This document shows positions 1 through 10,440 of a stretch of DNA of 64,000 bases, piece after piece; position 1 is the stretch's first letter; every line of letters begins with the position of its first letter. The position numbers and the translations under genes are program-made. The notes under the pieces are model-generated. The model was not told the DNA's origin and did not search any database. It worked only from the letters and a program-made list of their open reading frames with translations. The DNA lies in the NCBI GenBank assembly GCA_014529385.2, contig CM043968.1:9989648-10053647 (forward strand), in the 5' to 3' direction. Source of the stretch: Adiantum capillus-veneris. Its lineage: Eukaryota > Streptophyta > Polypodiopsida > Polypodiales > Pteridaceae.

Positions 1-411
1 GACACAGTGCCACCACCCACATCACTCAGGAAACCATTGCCAGGATTCTCCTCACCTAGACTTGATTTGCCACCAAGCGTTTCGAGCTATCACGAGTCTA
101 GAGCGATGTACACGGCGATTGCTAGCACTTTGCGTACCACTCAAAGTGAGCAACAGATAGAGATCGAGAGCCTTCGAGACACGTACTTTAGAGAGTCTCA
201 ACCTCGACACCTTGCACCATCTAGAGACCCATGTTAGCCTTTGATGACACAGATTAGAGAGCATACGAGAGAGTGTATGATGACCACATCACCCCAGTTG
301 AGAGCACCAGAGGTAGGGCCTGATAGATCACCCATTGTAGATATGAGTGCCCCTAGACCACTGACCCCCACCCTTTAGACACTATCCAAGACCAGAGAGA
401 CTAGGGATAGC
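1..411 (+). other. T1 coding remnant upstream of the module ORF
   Basis: An open stretch from 7 to 237 encodes a Pro/Ser-rich linker followed by a short Glu/Gln/Leu-rich segment that could form a helix. Its end is a stop at about 235. Reading then continues in fragments to 411 with several stops. It is probably the decayed upstream part of the same protein as 412-1137. I recognise no domain. Confidence 0.35.
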
Positions 412-1137
412 ATGAGAGATATAGACGGTCATATCTTGCATATAGTAGGCCGATCTCCACGAGGGGTTGCATATTATGTTGACACTTATGATCACCCCTT
501 TGTGAGGCTAGCCACCCCACAATGCATGATGTCTACACCTAGGCAGAGTGTGAGAGCCAACCGACAGGCCGATAGACCAGTTTTTATTGATGAGCTCGGA
601 GAGCAGTATCTTTTGATTGAGACCCTTGATTTTGATGACATTGAGCGAGCACACCCAGATGGTAGCCTAGAAACACAGACACATCCTAGGCTAGTGGAGC
701 TTCAAAGAGTTGAGCAGACCATGACCTATCTAGATGAGCTTGGTTGTAGGTACAGACGCCTGACGAGTGGTGGATCCAGAGATCCTTCAGCCTGCCTTCT
801 TGCATATTTTATAAGAGATCCATGTGAGCGAGTTTATAGGGATGTGGATCATGCAGTATATGTTTTGACTATAGGTCTACCCTACTCCCCTCGACTTAGA
901 CATTATGAATTATGTTTACCCACGACGACCACGCTAGCTCCACAGCTACCGAGAGCTCCGAGTCCTCGAGAGACACCACTAGAGAGATCACCTCCTAGGC
1001 TTCTTTTGTCACGTCGTATTCTACCACCTTGGGAGATGCCAAATGAGGATGATAGTGTGCCACGAGAGATAGCTCCAGCACCTAGCCTGCCCACAGGTAG
1101 AGCCCCTGAGACTAGAGCCCAGTCAGAGTATTGTTAG
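412..1137 (+). pseudogene. T1 module protein (gag-N or 3'-ORF type)
   Basis: This 241-residue reading frame is the longest uninterrupted T1 frame. Residues about 8-35 contain a pattern of hydrophobic strand, R-G, and Y-V-D-T-Y, followed about 40 residues later by V-F-I-D-E-L-G and a hydrophobic strand (about 61-75). The same order recurs in the T2 gag at 11278-11604 and in Gypsy A at 51362-51952, so it is a shared domain and not a chance frame. Residues about 130-160 look like a second, more diverged copy. The C-terminal third is Pro/Arg/Ser-rich and probably disordered. There is no catalytic motif. The function is unknown; a structural role in the particle is a guess from its position in gag in the other elements. 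It ends at a TAG at 1135-1137. Confidence 0.5.
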
Positions 1138-1724
1138 GGAGCCTACACCACCTACCACACTTATCCACGAGACTTCCAGCATACAGCGAGAGATCTCACA
1201 GAGTCATAGAGTGAGTGACTCCGATGGCTTTGTTATAGATGAGACCACTCCACAGATTCTAGCTGCCCTTGAGCATCCTTGTTTAGATATTCCGACCTCA
1301 TAGAGGCCCTTAGAGATAGCTGTCGAGCTAGAGCCATCTACGAGAGTAGATCCCCCTATGAGAGAAGATGCAGAGGCGACAACATCGTTATCCCACTCTT
1401 TTAGCTTGCACAGCGGTGTCATAGCCAGTGAGTCACAAAGAGAGCATCCACCACATATAGATGTTGCCCTAGTGCCATCTACGAGTGTTGATTCACGATC
1501 AGATCACCCGATTGAGTGGAGACCAGCCATGAGCTGTACTTTTCTAGATCAGGTTCCTAGAGACCACATTGCTGACACCACAGAGATAGAGGTTACACCA
1601 TAGATACATGGACGTACACGGACTAGAGTGACCTCAACTGACACCCTATGTAGGGATACGATACATCCTGCTATAATTGTTTGGAGACCACGTACACATG
1701 CATCTCAGCCATGTGTAGAGCCTT
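1138..1724 (+). pseudogene. T1 3'-ORF, left half, cut by Copia-1
   Basis: The frame that is open at 1358-1603 continues, after one TAG at 1601-1603, to the Copia-1 insertion point at 1724. It contains two W-R-P motifs: E-W-R-P near 1530 and V-W-R-P at about 1679-1690. Removing Copia-1 together with one copy of the target duplication joins this frame without a shift to the frame that is open at 6866-7257, where a third motif (V-W-V-P-R-P) occurs. The protein is therefore one reading unit that was split by the insertion. Its function is unknown. Related W-x-P-K/R motif arrays lie at 31.7-33.0 kb and 42.5-43.0 kb. Confidence 0.5.
1720..1724. repeat. Copia-1 target site duplication (GCCTT), left copy
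   Basis: GCCTT directly precedes the TG of the left LTR, and GCCTT directly follows the CA of the right LTR at 6861-6865. A perfect 5-bp duplication fits integrase-mediated insertion and fixes both element ends. Confidence 0.93.
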
Positions 1725-1951
1725 TGTTGGAATTAAGGTTGCAGAGAAACACACACAGCTTGGAGAAGACGAAGGAAGCTCAAGGCACACAATAGAGAGT
1801 GTGTTACTTAGTGTGCAATGGAAAGATTGATAGCCCTAGAGTGATGGGCGTATATACAATGCACGGGGGAAAAAACCTCCTAAAGAGGGAAAAAATGCCC
1901 CGGCGGTCCTAGTGTGTTCACACACATCACTACCACCTGTATATGGTAACA
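1725..1951 (-). repeat. Copia-1 3' LTR (left copy)
   Basis: The 227-bp repeat starts with TGTTGG and ends with GTAACA. It differs from the right copy at four positions. A TATATA-like string (GTATATACAAT at about 1850-1860) is present inside. Confidence 0.93.
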
Positions 1952-1966
1952 AATCCCCCCTGGAGT
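1952..1966 (-). other. Copia-1 polypurine tract
   Basis: Immediately inside the 3' LTR, the minus strand reads CCAGGGGGGATT, a purine run in the position used to prime plus-strand DNA synthesis. Copia-2 has the equivalent run at 24213-24226. Confidence 0.75.
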
Positions 1967-2026
1967 GATGCGGTGAACGAGAGCTGGCACATGAGTAAAG
2001 GGAAGTGCCATGCCCTGAGGACAGGA

Positions 2027-5000
2027 TCAGTCCACAAAGGGGAGTAAGCCCAAAGCTTTGCGGAAAGCTTCAAGCTTCTCACGAGACAATGCCTTTGTGA
2101 AAAGATCTGCAAGGTTGTCCTGTGTTGGCACATAAGCCAAGCTGATCTCTCCTCCTGAGAGCCTCTCCCTGACATAGTGGTAATGCACCTCAATGTGCTT
2201 TGTGCGAGCATGAAAAACTGGGTTCCTCGCAACTGCCAATGCGCTCTGACTGTCAGTGTAGATAGTGTTGGCAGTGTCCTGTCCAACACCCAAATCAGCC
2301 ATAAGGCGTCTGAGCCATACACACTCAACCGTAGCGGTGAAGACTGCCCTGTACTCAGCCTCACAACTCGAAGTGGCCACAGTAGGTTACTTCTTGCTCA
2401 ACCATGATATACATGAACTGCCAAGCATGAAACAAAAACCACTTGTGGACACTCGCGTGTCAAAACAACCAGCCCAATCTGAGTCCGAAAAAGCATGTAA
2501 GTCTGGCGGCAATGATCCCCCCTTGGGATAAAACAAGCCAAGATGTAAAGTGCCACTAAGGTAGCGGAAAATCCTCTTGACAGCCTGCCAATGCTTAGAC
2601 CCTGGGCTATGCATAAATCTGCTGACCTGTGAGACTGCAAACTGACTATCCGGCCTCGTGTTGCATACATAAATCAGGCAGCCAACAACAGTTTGGTAAA
2701 GAGTGACATCAGCAAGATCGCTAGCATCATGTAGACTCAACTTCAAACCTGTTTCCATGGGAGTGGCAATAGGTTTGCAATCCTCAAGTCCAAACTTACA
2801 TAGCAATGTCTCTATGTAACTTTTCTGACACCAGGCAATACCACCATCACACTGCTTAAACTGTATACCCAAGTAATGATGCAACAGCCCCAAATCTTTC
2901 ATCTTGAAAGTAGCATTCAAATCAGCCTTAAATTCAGCAATATGTCTCTCATTTGGTCCAGTGATCAGCAAATCATCAACATAAAGAACCACGATGAGAA
3001 ATACATCACCCTCATGCTTTACATACAATGTGCTGTCTGTTGGACTGTTACGAAAGCCTTGTTTGACCAAATGAGTGTCAGCTTTCTCATACCAAGCACG
3101 AGGAGATTGCTTCAACCCATACAAAGCCTTGTTACATTTGCACACTTTGTCCTCTTGTCCTTTTATGACAAAACCGCGAGGCTGCGTTACATAAACTTCC
3201 TCAAATATGTCACCATTCAAGAAAGCAGTAACAATGTCTGATTGATGTACATCCCAACCAAAATGAGCTGCCAATGCACATAGAAAACACACAGTAGTCA
3301 TACGACAAGTGGGAGAAAAAGTCTCTTCATAATCTATGCCTTTTTGCTGTGCATAACCCTTTGCAACAAGTCGAGCCTTATGGCGATCGATCTCACCATC
3401 CGGTTTGCGTTTCAACTTGTAAACCCACTTTGTACCAATGGCCTTTTTGCCAGGAGGCAAATCACATAAAGTCCATGTGTCATTTTCTATAAGTGCATCA
3501 TATTCTGATTGCATGGCAGCCATCCAATTTTTTGAATTCTGTGCTTCATCAAAAGACAAAGGCTCCTCAACATCATGTAAACTAGACACAACCAAAGCAT
3601 AACAATCTGATGCATAAGATGCATGGCCAGAGCCTGAACGAGTACCACTAGACAAAGGTGCATCCAATTTACTGTCACGCAAAGTGTGCACGAGCCATTT
3701 TGGCATACCTCTAGCCTGCTCATTTTCAGCCCTTTCCTCATCAAGTACATCATGTACATCTGCATCAGTAATAGGCTGTACATTTGCCTCATTGGAACTT
3801 ACATTCGTATTTCCACCACTAAAAAGAGGCAACAAAGTGTCATAAATGTCCTGTGAGCTTACATTACTGTCTCTAGTACATGACAGCAAGGGCTGAACAA
3901 AATCTTCCAAAAACACTACATCCCGAGAAACCAGAACACGTTTTGTTTGCGGATGATACAACCTGTAACCTTTGCTTTTAGCACTATAACCAACAAAAAT
4001 ACATTTGACAGCCTTATCATCCAATTTTCTGCGCTGCACTTGTGGCACCAAAGCATATGCCAAACAGCCAAAAACACGCATGTGCTCAATAGAAGGTTTT
4101 CTATCATGCCATGCTTCATATGGAGTAATAGACTGCAAAGCTTTCGTAGGACATCTGTTAAGTACATAAGTGGCACACATGATGGCCTCAAGCTAAAAAG
4201 AATGCCGTAAAGCTTGACTTTTGACCATACATCGTGCCATTTCCGTCAGTGACCTATTTTTCCTCTCAGCAACACCATCTTGCTGAGGTGTATAAGGCAC
4301 TGTACATTGGTGTTTTATCCCATGACTAGCCAGAAATGCATTAAATTCATGAGACATATACTCCCCCCCTCGATCTGAACGGAGGGTGCCCGTAGTACAT
4401 TTCGAGACATTTTCAGCCATAGCCAGAAATTGTTTGAAGCACATAAAGACTTCGGACTTCGCTTTAAGCGGAAATACCCATGCATGCCTGGAGTAATCAT
4501 CAATGAAAGTCACGAAGTACAGGTAATTGCCCAAGGACGGAGTTTGCATGGGCCCACAAACATCACTATGCACAAGCTGCAACCTGCATGTGGCCCGAAT
4601 TGAACCATCCTTTGGAACGCTGCATCTTACCCAAAATACAGCCTTCACAAACATGTTTGACAGGTGCTTCAAGAGGCGGAAAAGAAGTAACCATATCAGA
4701 TTTCTGCAAACACAACAAACTGGCAAAATTCAGATGACCAAAATGTGCATGCCAAAGTTTTGCATCTGAAATAGCCCTTGAATCTGCAACAGCATTTGCA
4801 AAATTTTGTCCACACTTGTCATACAAAGTGAGCTTATACAGCCCACGACACAAAAGGCCAGATGCAACAATTTCATCACCAAAACTGAGATCATGAACTG
4901 TACATCTGTCATCCACAAATTTGACTACAAATCCAAGTCTAGCAAGTGCGGATACAGACAAGAGATTCTTCTTGATCCCAGGTACATAAAGTGCATCAAC

Positions 5001-5379
5001 AAGTGTGAAAGAACTGCCATTAGCAGCAGTAAGCACAATCTTTCCAACTCCCTGAACTGGATAAGAGGCGTTGTTGGCACAAGTGACTGAATTCCCATGA
5101 GGGACAGACTCGAGAGAGGTAAACAATTCACGATGTGAGGTAATGTGCTTTGTAGCACCACTGTCGAAATACCACACATGTGAATCTGTAGCAACTGACA
5201 AGCATGCATCATGGACAGCAGGATTGTAAGTGCACTCTGCGCTAAAAGCCCATTCTACATCAACATCAGCAACACAGTCTCCTTTCACAGAAGACTCAAC
5301 AATGGCTGCATTTGTAGTGGAACCAGCATTTGCAGTGGAACCACCCTCTTTCTTCTTAGCCTCTTTGGCCTTCAACTTA
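2027..5379 (-). pseudogene. pol: Copia-1 pol (protease, integrase, RT, RNase H)
   Basis: On the minus strand the first domain is an aspartic protease with D-S-G-A-T near 5165. The pre-integrase region follows, with H-x3-H and C-x2-C (W-H-A-H-F-G-H ... C-E-G-C). The integrase core (about 4600-4200) has the D in F-I-D-D-Y-S, D-R-G-G-E-Y, and the E in G-V-A-E-R-K-N-R. RT follows with T-K-W-V-Y-K-L-K and the catalytic Y-V-D-D at about 2971-2985. RNase H comes last, with S-S-C-E-A-E-Y and Y-T-D-S (2380-2050), ending near 2027. This gives a full Copia domain set. Lesions are a frameshift between protease and integrase near 4610, a stop at about 4193, and a frameshift near 2390 at the RNase H start, where Copia-2 reads straight through. 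The protein would run as one polyprotein with gag. Confidence 0.9.
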
Positions 5380-6272
5380 GGACACGACTTGATCAAGTGA
5401 TCATTGGATTTACAATAATGGCAACGCATCTTCTTTTTGTTCTTATCACTAGAATTACCAGACGAAGTACTGCCAACAGAATCATTAGGAACATAATTTT
5501 TGCCACTCGTAGCAGAACCATAAGAAGTGGCTGCATTACTGTTACCACCCTTTCTTTGAGAAGCAATAAAAGCCTGTTCAATTGCACGCTGCCTAGTCCT
5601 GTTTTTTCTGGAAAGTGACTCTTGCAACAACTATGTGCATAATGTATCAAACTTGACAACTTCAGGATTTCCTTGGGTCATCAGTCTCCAAGTACTAGCA
5701 AAAGTCTGGTAGGAATCTGGTAAGGCATCAAGAACAGTCTGCACAAGGGAACTGTCTGAAATGACTTCACCTGCAGCAATAAGTTGCTCATTGATATCCT
5801 TGACACTAGTAAGGGAAGTGTCCATATCATCTTCCTCATGCATAATCTTCGACTCCAGCTCTTTATGCAGCAAAGCAATTTTAGCGTCATTGCGGCTTGC
5901 ATAAAGACCTGCTAAAATATCCCAAGCCTGTTTTGCAGATTTTGCTGAACGGATGTGAGGAACAATGGTGTGCTTCACAGACAACGCAATCAATGCATGA
6001 GCCTGCGCATGCTTAACATCCCAACGAGCTTGTTCTGCCGTAGGCAAAACAACTCTAACAACTGTAATCCTTGCAGCAAGACCTGCAACATCCTCAACAT
6101 CACCTACATCCTCAGAACCAGGACGTACATCAATGCCCTGCACAATGTTCCAGACACCCTTTGACACAAGAACATGTTGCATCATATAAGCCCACATAGG
6201 GTAGTTGTCCCCATCCAACCTATCCTCAGCAGCAAACATCTTGAACTCATCTGTGTTGTTGTTGTCAGCCAT
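5380..6272 (-). pseudogene. gag: Copia-1 gag with zinc knuckle
   Basis: The chosen start is the ATG at 6272-6270 (M-A-D-N), just downstream of the primer site and leader and matched by the ATG at 28521 in Copia-2. The N-terminal half holds the plant Copia gag pattern of L-D-G-D-N-Y followed by W and a helical capsid region. A C-x2-C-x4-H-x4-C zinc knuckle begins near 5423. A single TAG at 5631-5633 interrupts the frame; Copia-2 has a sense Leu codon there, so the stop is a point lesion in this copy. The knuckle would bind genomic RNA in the particle. Confidence 0.85.
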
Positions 6273-6619
6273 GGTAAATGTTGAGCTGATGTGAAAACTG
6301 CCCGAAAATAGGAGAAACAGAGCGGGAACAACCTGTGCTATATAGCACAAACCGTAGAAGACTATAAGGCACCTGTTATGCAGAAAATGGCACTGACAGA
6401 AATTCTGCACAAAATGATGAAATAGCCTGTGCAGTACTGCCTGTAGTGGAAACGGAGGCTGAAATGAGCCCAAATCAAAATTCTGAGAAGACCAAGCTCT
6501 TCGAGTACTCCCAAAATATTTGTCGACCTGCGAATGCTCGCCAAAGCTCACTGAAATCGGAGAAAGTGAGCAGGCGTGTGCTGGAGCAGCTGGCGACTAA
6601 CCCCGGGAGGATGTGACCT

Positions 6620-6631
6620 GCTCTGATACCA
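6620..6631 (-). other. Copia-1 primer binding site (tRNA-iMet)
   Basis: The minus strand reads TGGTATCAGAGC two bases inside the 5' LTR. This is the standard plant Copia primer site, complementary to the 3' end of initiator methionine tRNA. Confidence 0.92.
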
Positions 6632-6633
6632 AT

Positions 6634-6860
6634 TGTTGGAATTAGGGTTGCAGAGAAACACACACAGCTTGGAGAAGACGAAGGAAGCTCAAGGCACACA
6701 ATAGAGAGTGTGTTACTTAGTGTGCAATGGAAAGATTGATAGCCCTAGAGTGATGGGCGTATATACAATGCACGGGGGAAAAAACCTCCTAAAGAGGGAA
6801 AAAATGCCCCAGCGGTCCTAATGTGTTCACACACATCACTACCACATGTATATGGTAACA
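6634..6860 (-). repeat. Copia-1 5' LTR (right copy)
   Basis: This 227-bp LTR carries the promoter for the minus-strand transcript. It is followed at 6861-6865 by the second GCCTT target copy. Confidence 0.93.
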
Positions 6861-6865
6861 GCCTT

Positions 6866-7257
6866 CTCTAGGTAGAGGCTCTGCGACGATGAGTAGTGCC
6901 ACTGAGGAGCGACACACGATAGATCAGGCATGTAGCTCTCCACGTAGAGCTTCCAAGACAACCCAACAGGTATTTGTTCCCTGTGACGAGATACATGCTA
7001 GATTTTTACCTTGTGATGACACGATCATATTTCTAAAGAGACATATAACCGACGACGGACTTTTACATGGTTGGCTCACATCTAGACGGTCACTTGAGGC
7101 ACATGATTACTTTGAGGGACAAAGACATGTTTGGGTACCTAGGCCACGAGCGGTAGCACACCCAGCGCATACAAGATCATACCCTAGAGCGAGACCTCCA
7201 CGAGCCAGAAGTCGAGAGATGAGACTACCCCTAGAGAGGTCGGTACCTTCACAGTAG
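6866..7257 (+). pseudogene. T1 3'-ORF, right half, with W-V-P-R-P motif
   Basis: The open frame runs from the Copia-1 boundary to a TAG at 7255-7257 and is in phase with 1138-1724 once the insertion is removed. An in-frame ATG at 6889 is not a meaningful start. About 65-80 residues after that ATG lies G-W-L-T-S-R-R-S-L, then Y-F-E-G-Q, then V-W-V-P-R-P-R-A. The ORF at 32184-32624 has the same order (G-W-I-A-S-H-Y-S-L, Y-Y-V-G-K, I-W-L-P-K-P-K-T), so this is a real shared domain of unknown function. The tail is Arg/Pro-rich and basic, which might suit nucleic-acid binding; that is inference. Confidence 0.5.
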
Positions 7258-8666
7258 ATAGTATGTCCTAGAGCTAGATGCACATGTAGACACGCTAGGA
7301 GAGCTTAGACTGACATCCCTACGAGAGCGCGAGCATTGCAGATTTGGCTATCGAAGAGCCTTCCACAGACTATTCGACTAGAGGCTGGTGCCCCCCCTAC
7401 GCCCATTCCTTGTGCTGCTAAGCATACTTTACATATGGAGCTAGGTGTTAGCTAGCCCTTGACTATTAGAGATCGAGCTAAGAGATTGCAGATCATGCTT
7501 CATGGTGAGAGCTCTCTCTTGACTCCTAGTTGCACAAGATTTGAGATTTGTACACATTGATATGTGCACTAGATTTATGTGCATATACCAGAGGCACTTT
7601 TTTCCCTTTTGGGTTTTTTCCCTTTGGATATCCAGGTTTTAGACCCTAGCTTAGATGTTTTATTTTATTATTCTGCTACTTTTGTTATTTTACCTTGCTG
7701 CTGACATACCTCTTTGAGGTACAATGCTTTTGTTGATCTTTTGATGCAGCACGTAGACAGACATTAGCTTGCCCATGGAGATTGGACGACCATGTAGACA
7801 TGATGTATCTCCAGACACGAGGAGCTTCCATGACATCGACCTCTTCATCGAGCCCATGCACATGTGTACTCCTTCCTATGCTATATGGTTTTGTACTTTT
7901 ATATTTGTTGATTGTGGCTTCTTCTTGGTTTAATTAAGTGTATTCAATTATATTTTGTTATCTGCCATTAACGATGTGTAAACTTGTCCTTTCTTTAGTT
8001 AATTGACTCAGAGTTTAGTTTTATTGATGAGCCTTGAGGTTAGGAGGACGTGACTTTAGTAGGTTAACTCATTTACTTGACTACTAGTCCTAGTTGGTAA
8101 AATTATTTGAGTGTTTGAAACCTTAGGAGTGTTTTAAGCATAGAGAGGCTTTCTCACCCAAACAACAAAGAAACTAGTGAAAATACAAAGGAAATGGAAG
8201 AAAAACAAAAGTGCCACAAGTGTAAAAGCTTAAGATGGAAGAGAAATCTTGGCTTGATTTGGTACTTCACGCACATGTATTTCCTATGGTACTAGAGCCC
8301 TAGAGGTTCCCAGTGTGGGTGCTTTTCTTTGAGAAGCAAAAAGCCCTGGGTATACAAATAAGCACACACGTAAAATGATTTTGCAAAATGTGAAAAATAA
8401 CAGAGTAAATGTTTTAACCCTTAGTCGTAGCTAACTAATTGATAGACTCATTCATAAGCCCAAAACTCTTGATTAATTAATTTCAGCAAGTGCAATTTAT
8501 TTTTCCTTAATGATAGTGTAACATTTCATAATTCTTTGCATTTACTCATTACTACATGTGCTTTGCCTTTTCCTTATGCCTTATCACCATATATTAGAGA
8601 TTGCTACCTCATCCACCTTTTTCTTTTTGCAGACACATTCTTTCTCAAACATCTACCACGACATGG
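7258..8666 (+). other. T1 3' non-coding region
   Basis: A decayed coding tail is visible to about 7380 (a charged, possibly helical segment in a shifted frame). After that I see only AT-rich sequence with T-rich runs and no open frame above about 95 residues that looks real. It ends at the hairpin and polypurine tract before the LTR. Confidence 0.5.
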
Positions 8667-8702
8667 CTTTGTCAGGGACGACAAAGCTTCGAAAGGGGAG
8701 AG
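8667..8702 (+). promoter_or_regulatory. T hairpin and polypurine tract
   Basis: CTTTGTCAGGGACGACAAAG (8667-8686) forms a 7-bp perfect stem around AGGGAC. Four bases later GAAAGGGGAGAG (8691-8702) abuts the TG of the LTR and is the polypurine tract. Gypsy A and C have a comparable hairpin with a GGGA loop core next to their own tracts, so the stem may be functional. Confidence 0.7.
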
Positions 8703-9493
8703 TGTTGACAGGCGAGCGTCAACAACATGCATTATGCTTCCATTGGTGTGTACACATATGTGTATGCGTATATTTTTTGTATTTACGGGCTCCACAGTGG
8801 GTTCCAAGTTGTACATTGATGGTTAGATGAGCCTAGATACCAGCATCATGCTATACATCTTTTGGCCGACCGCCCATTTTTAAAAGCCCTTGTATATAAG
8901 TCAATTCACAAGATGTGAAAGGGAATTCTTAGAGAAGAGAGTGTGAGGGAGTGTGGAGAAGAAGAAGAGGAGTGGCTATGGAGCTTGGATCTTCCACATC
9001 ATATGTAGTAGTGATTGGGATTAATGGAAGCTAAGTTCTCTCTACTTTCTCTTGTCTTTCAAGCTTATGTGTGTTAATGGTGTATGATTAGTGTTAATCT
9101 TCTCTTCTCTCTCAAGTTTTCCCTCTTGTTTGAGCATTCTTGCTTCACATGTGTGCTAGATTAGAGTGTGTGTATACGTGGGCTGCATACATTTCTCTCA
9201 TTAGGCTTCTTTGTGTATGCTTAATGTGTGATTAGAGTGTGTGTGCTTGAGATTAGAGCAAAGGGACACACCATTGTCCGCATGATTAGAGAGTTAGAGT
9301 GTAGATTGAGAATGTGTGTGCATAGATCTTGCTTCATCGGCTTTCCCTCTTCTCCTCTCTTGCTTTACCCATCTTCCTAGAGTCCTCATTCCGTCACATT
9401 AGGTGCATCCATGCCTCCATGCACTAGCTGGGTTCCGATCCACCGGATTGACATTATGTCGGTGGGTTGTGCGTTGTCCTATGACTACCAACA
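8703..9493 (+). repeat. T family LTR shared by T1 and T2
   Basis: The 791-bp LTR has matching tips, TGTTG...CAACA. A TATA-like TGTATATAAG lies near 8892. Its 3' half repeats GATTAGAGTGTGTGT-like strings at about 9161-9290. No second copy is in the window, so the boundaries rest on the tips, the polypurine tract before it and the primer site after it. Confidence 0.8.
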
Positions 9494-9511
9494 TTGGCGC
9501 TGTTGCCAGGG
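9494..9511 (+). other. T2 primer binding site
   Basis: TTGGCGCTGTTGCCAGGG directly follows the LTR. It is the TTGGCGC-type primer site used by many plant Ty3/Gypsy elements of the Tat/Athila side. Gypsy A has the closely related TTGGCGCCACTACCAGGG. Confidence 0.85.
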
Positions 9512-9986
9512 ATCGAGCGCCGAAGCTAGAGGATCACTCGTGTGATGGTTTGAGTTTCTAATTTTCATTAGGATTAGGTATTGGTGATGGTGAATGGTTG
9601 ATTTGTGATGAGATTTTGTTAAAAAAGTTATATGTAATGTTCATGTTTTCTCTTCATTTTCACTAATTTACTACTAATCCGCTAACAATTGGAGTGTTTT
9701 ACATGTTTATGTGCCTAATTAGAGGCTTGTTCATCACTCTTACGGGTTGAAATTTTATCAATTTTGCATGATTTGAGTGATTAGAAAGTGTGTGATTATG
9801 TGTGATTTATGCTAATTTTGATGTCTAATTACTCACTAATCTTGTGTGTTTTTGGTGCTACACATGAATGAATCTCTAATTGGATGTTTTTCCTTCATGA
9901 TTATGTGTTTGATTTGAAGAAAACTGATGCTACACATGATGCTTTGTGATTGGTGCTTGTAGGTGGAGATGCGGTGAAGCGGTTGC

Positions 9987-9988
<2 letters not shown>

Positions 9989-10081
<93 letters not shown>

Positions 10082-10086
10082 TGTGT
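9989..10086. repeat. (AC)45 followed by (GT)4
   Basis: An uninterrupted AC dinucleotide tract of 90 bases (9989-10078) is followed at once by GTGTGTGT. Long open frames across it that encode His-Thr or Val-Cys repeats are by-products of the repeat. Confidence 0.97.
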
Positions 10087-10239
10087 AATCGTCAATTGGA
10101 GTGGAGAAATCGACGCGATTCTTGTTGTAATGTGAGTGCATTAACCCACTTTAAAATCTGAAATTAAAGTATTAATGTTTCATCAAATGTAAATGGTAGG
10201 AATCAAGAAGAGTTAGACTTGTCTAATTTTCTAAAAGGA

Positions 10240-10440
10240 TGATGACCATCAAATTGAGTTCCTACCAAGAAGCTCACTGCCTAACAAGCCTCCTTATCGA
10301 GTTTCCCAAGCTCAACAATGGAGATCATGAGGCAAGTGCAAGAATTGGTAGACAAAGGGATGGTGAGGCCTAGTTCCTCTCCGTTTTGTCCTCCAGTCCT
10401 CTTAGTGCAAAAGAAAGATGGTCCATATGGGTCTAAGCAT
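10240..10440 (+). pseudogene. Captured Gypsy RT fragment in the T2 leader
   Basis: The translation gives P-N-K-P-P-Y-R-V-S-Q-A-Q-Q and, after a one-base shift, M-R-Q-V-Q-E-L-V-D-K-G, then R-P-S-S-S-P-F-C and L-V-Q-K-K-D-G. This is the N-terminal end of a Ty3/Gypsy RT and is very close to element D at 56930-57070. Sequence before and after it is non-coding leader, so it is an isolated piece of about 200 bp in an element that shows no pol here. It may be a template-switch or gene-conversion product. Confidence 0.75.

Larger units (their letters stand above)
1725..6860 (-). mobile_element. Copia-1, complete Ty1/Copia LTR retrotransposon
   Basis: This 5136-bp element is bounded by two 227-bp LTRs (TGTTGG...GGTAACA) and a perfect GCCTT duplication. 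On the minus strand the order is 5' LTR, initiator-Met primer site, gag with zinc knuckle, protease, integrase, RT, RNase H, polypurine tract, 3' LTR; integrase before RT defines Copia. The LTRs differ at 4 of 227 aligned positions by hand count, so the insertion is fairly young. The coding region has one stop inside gag-pol (5631-5633), a frameshift near 4610, a stop near 4193 and a frameshift near 2390, so it is probably not autonomous now. Copia-2 at 23985-29105 is the same family. Confidence 0.95.

Noticed and set aside
6620-6631. tRNA gene fragments at the primer sites
   Set aside because: The matches are limited to the 12-18 bases complementary to tRNA 3' ends and sit directly at LTR borders, so they are primer sites. 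I found no full tRNA cloverleaf in the window.
9836-10161. Open frames of 60-100 residues across the AC tract
   Set aside because: They encode only His-Thr or Val-Cys repeats and exist because the dinucleotide lacks stop codons in all frames.
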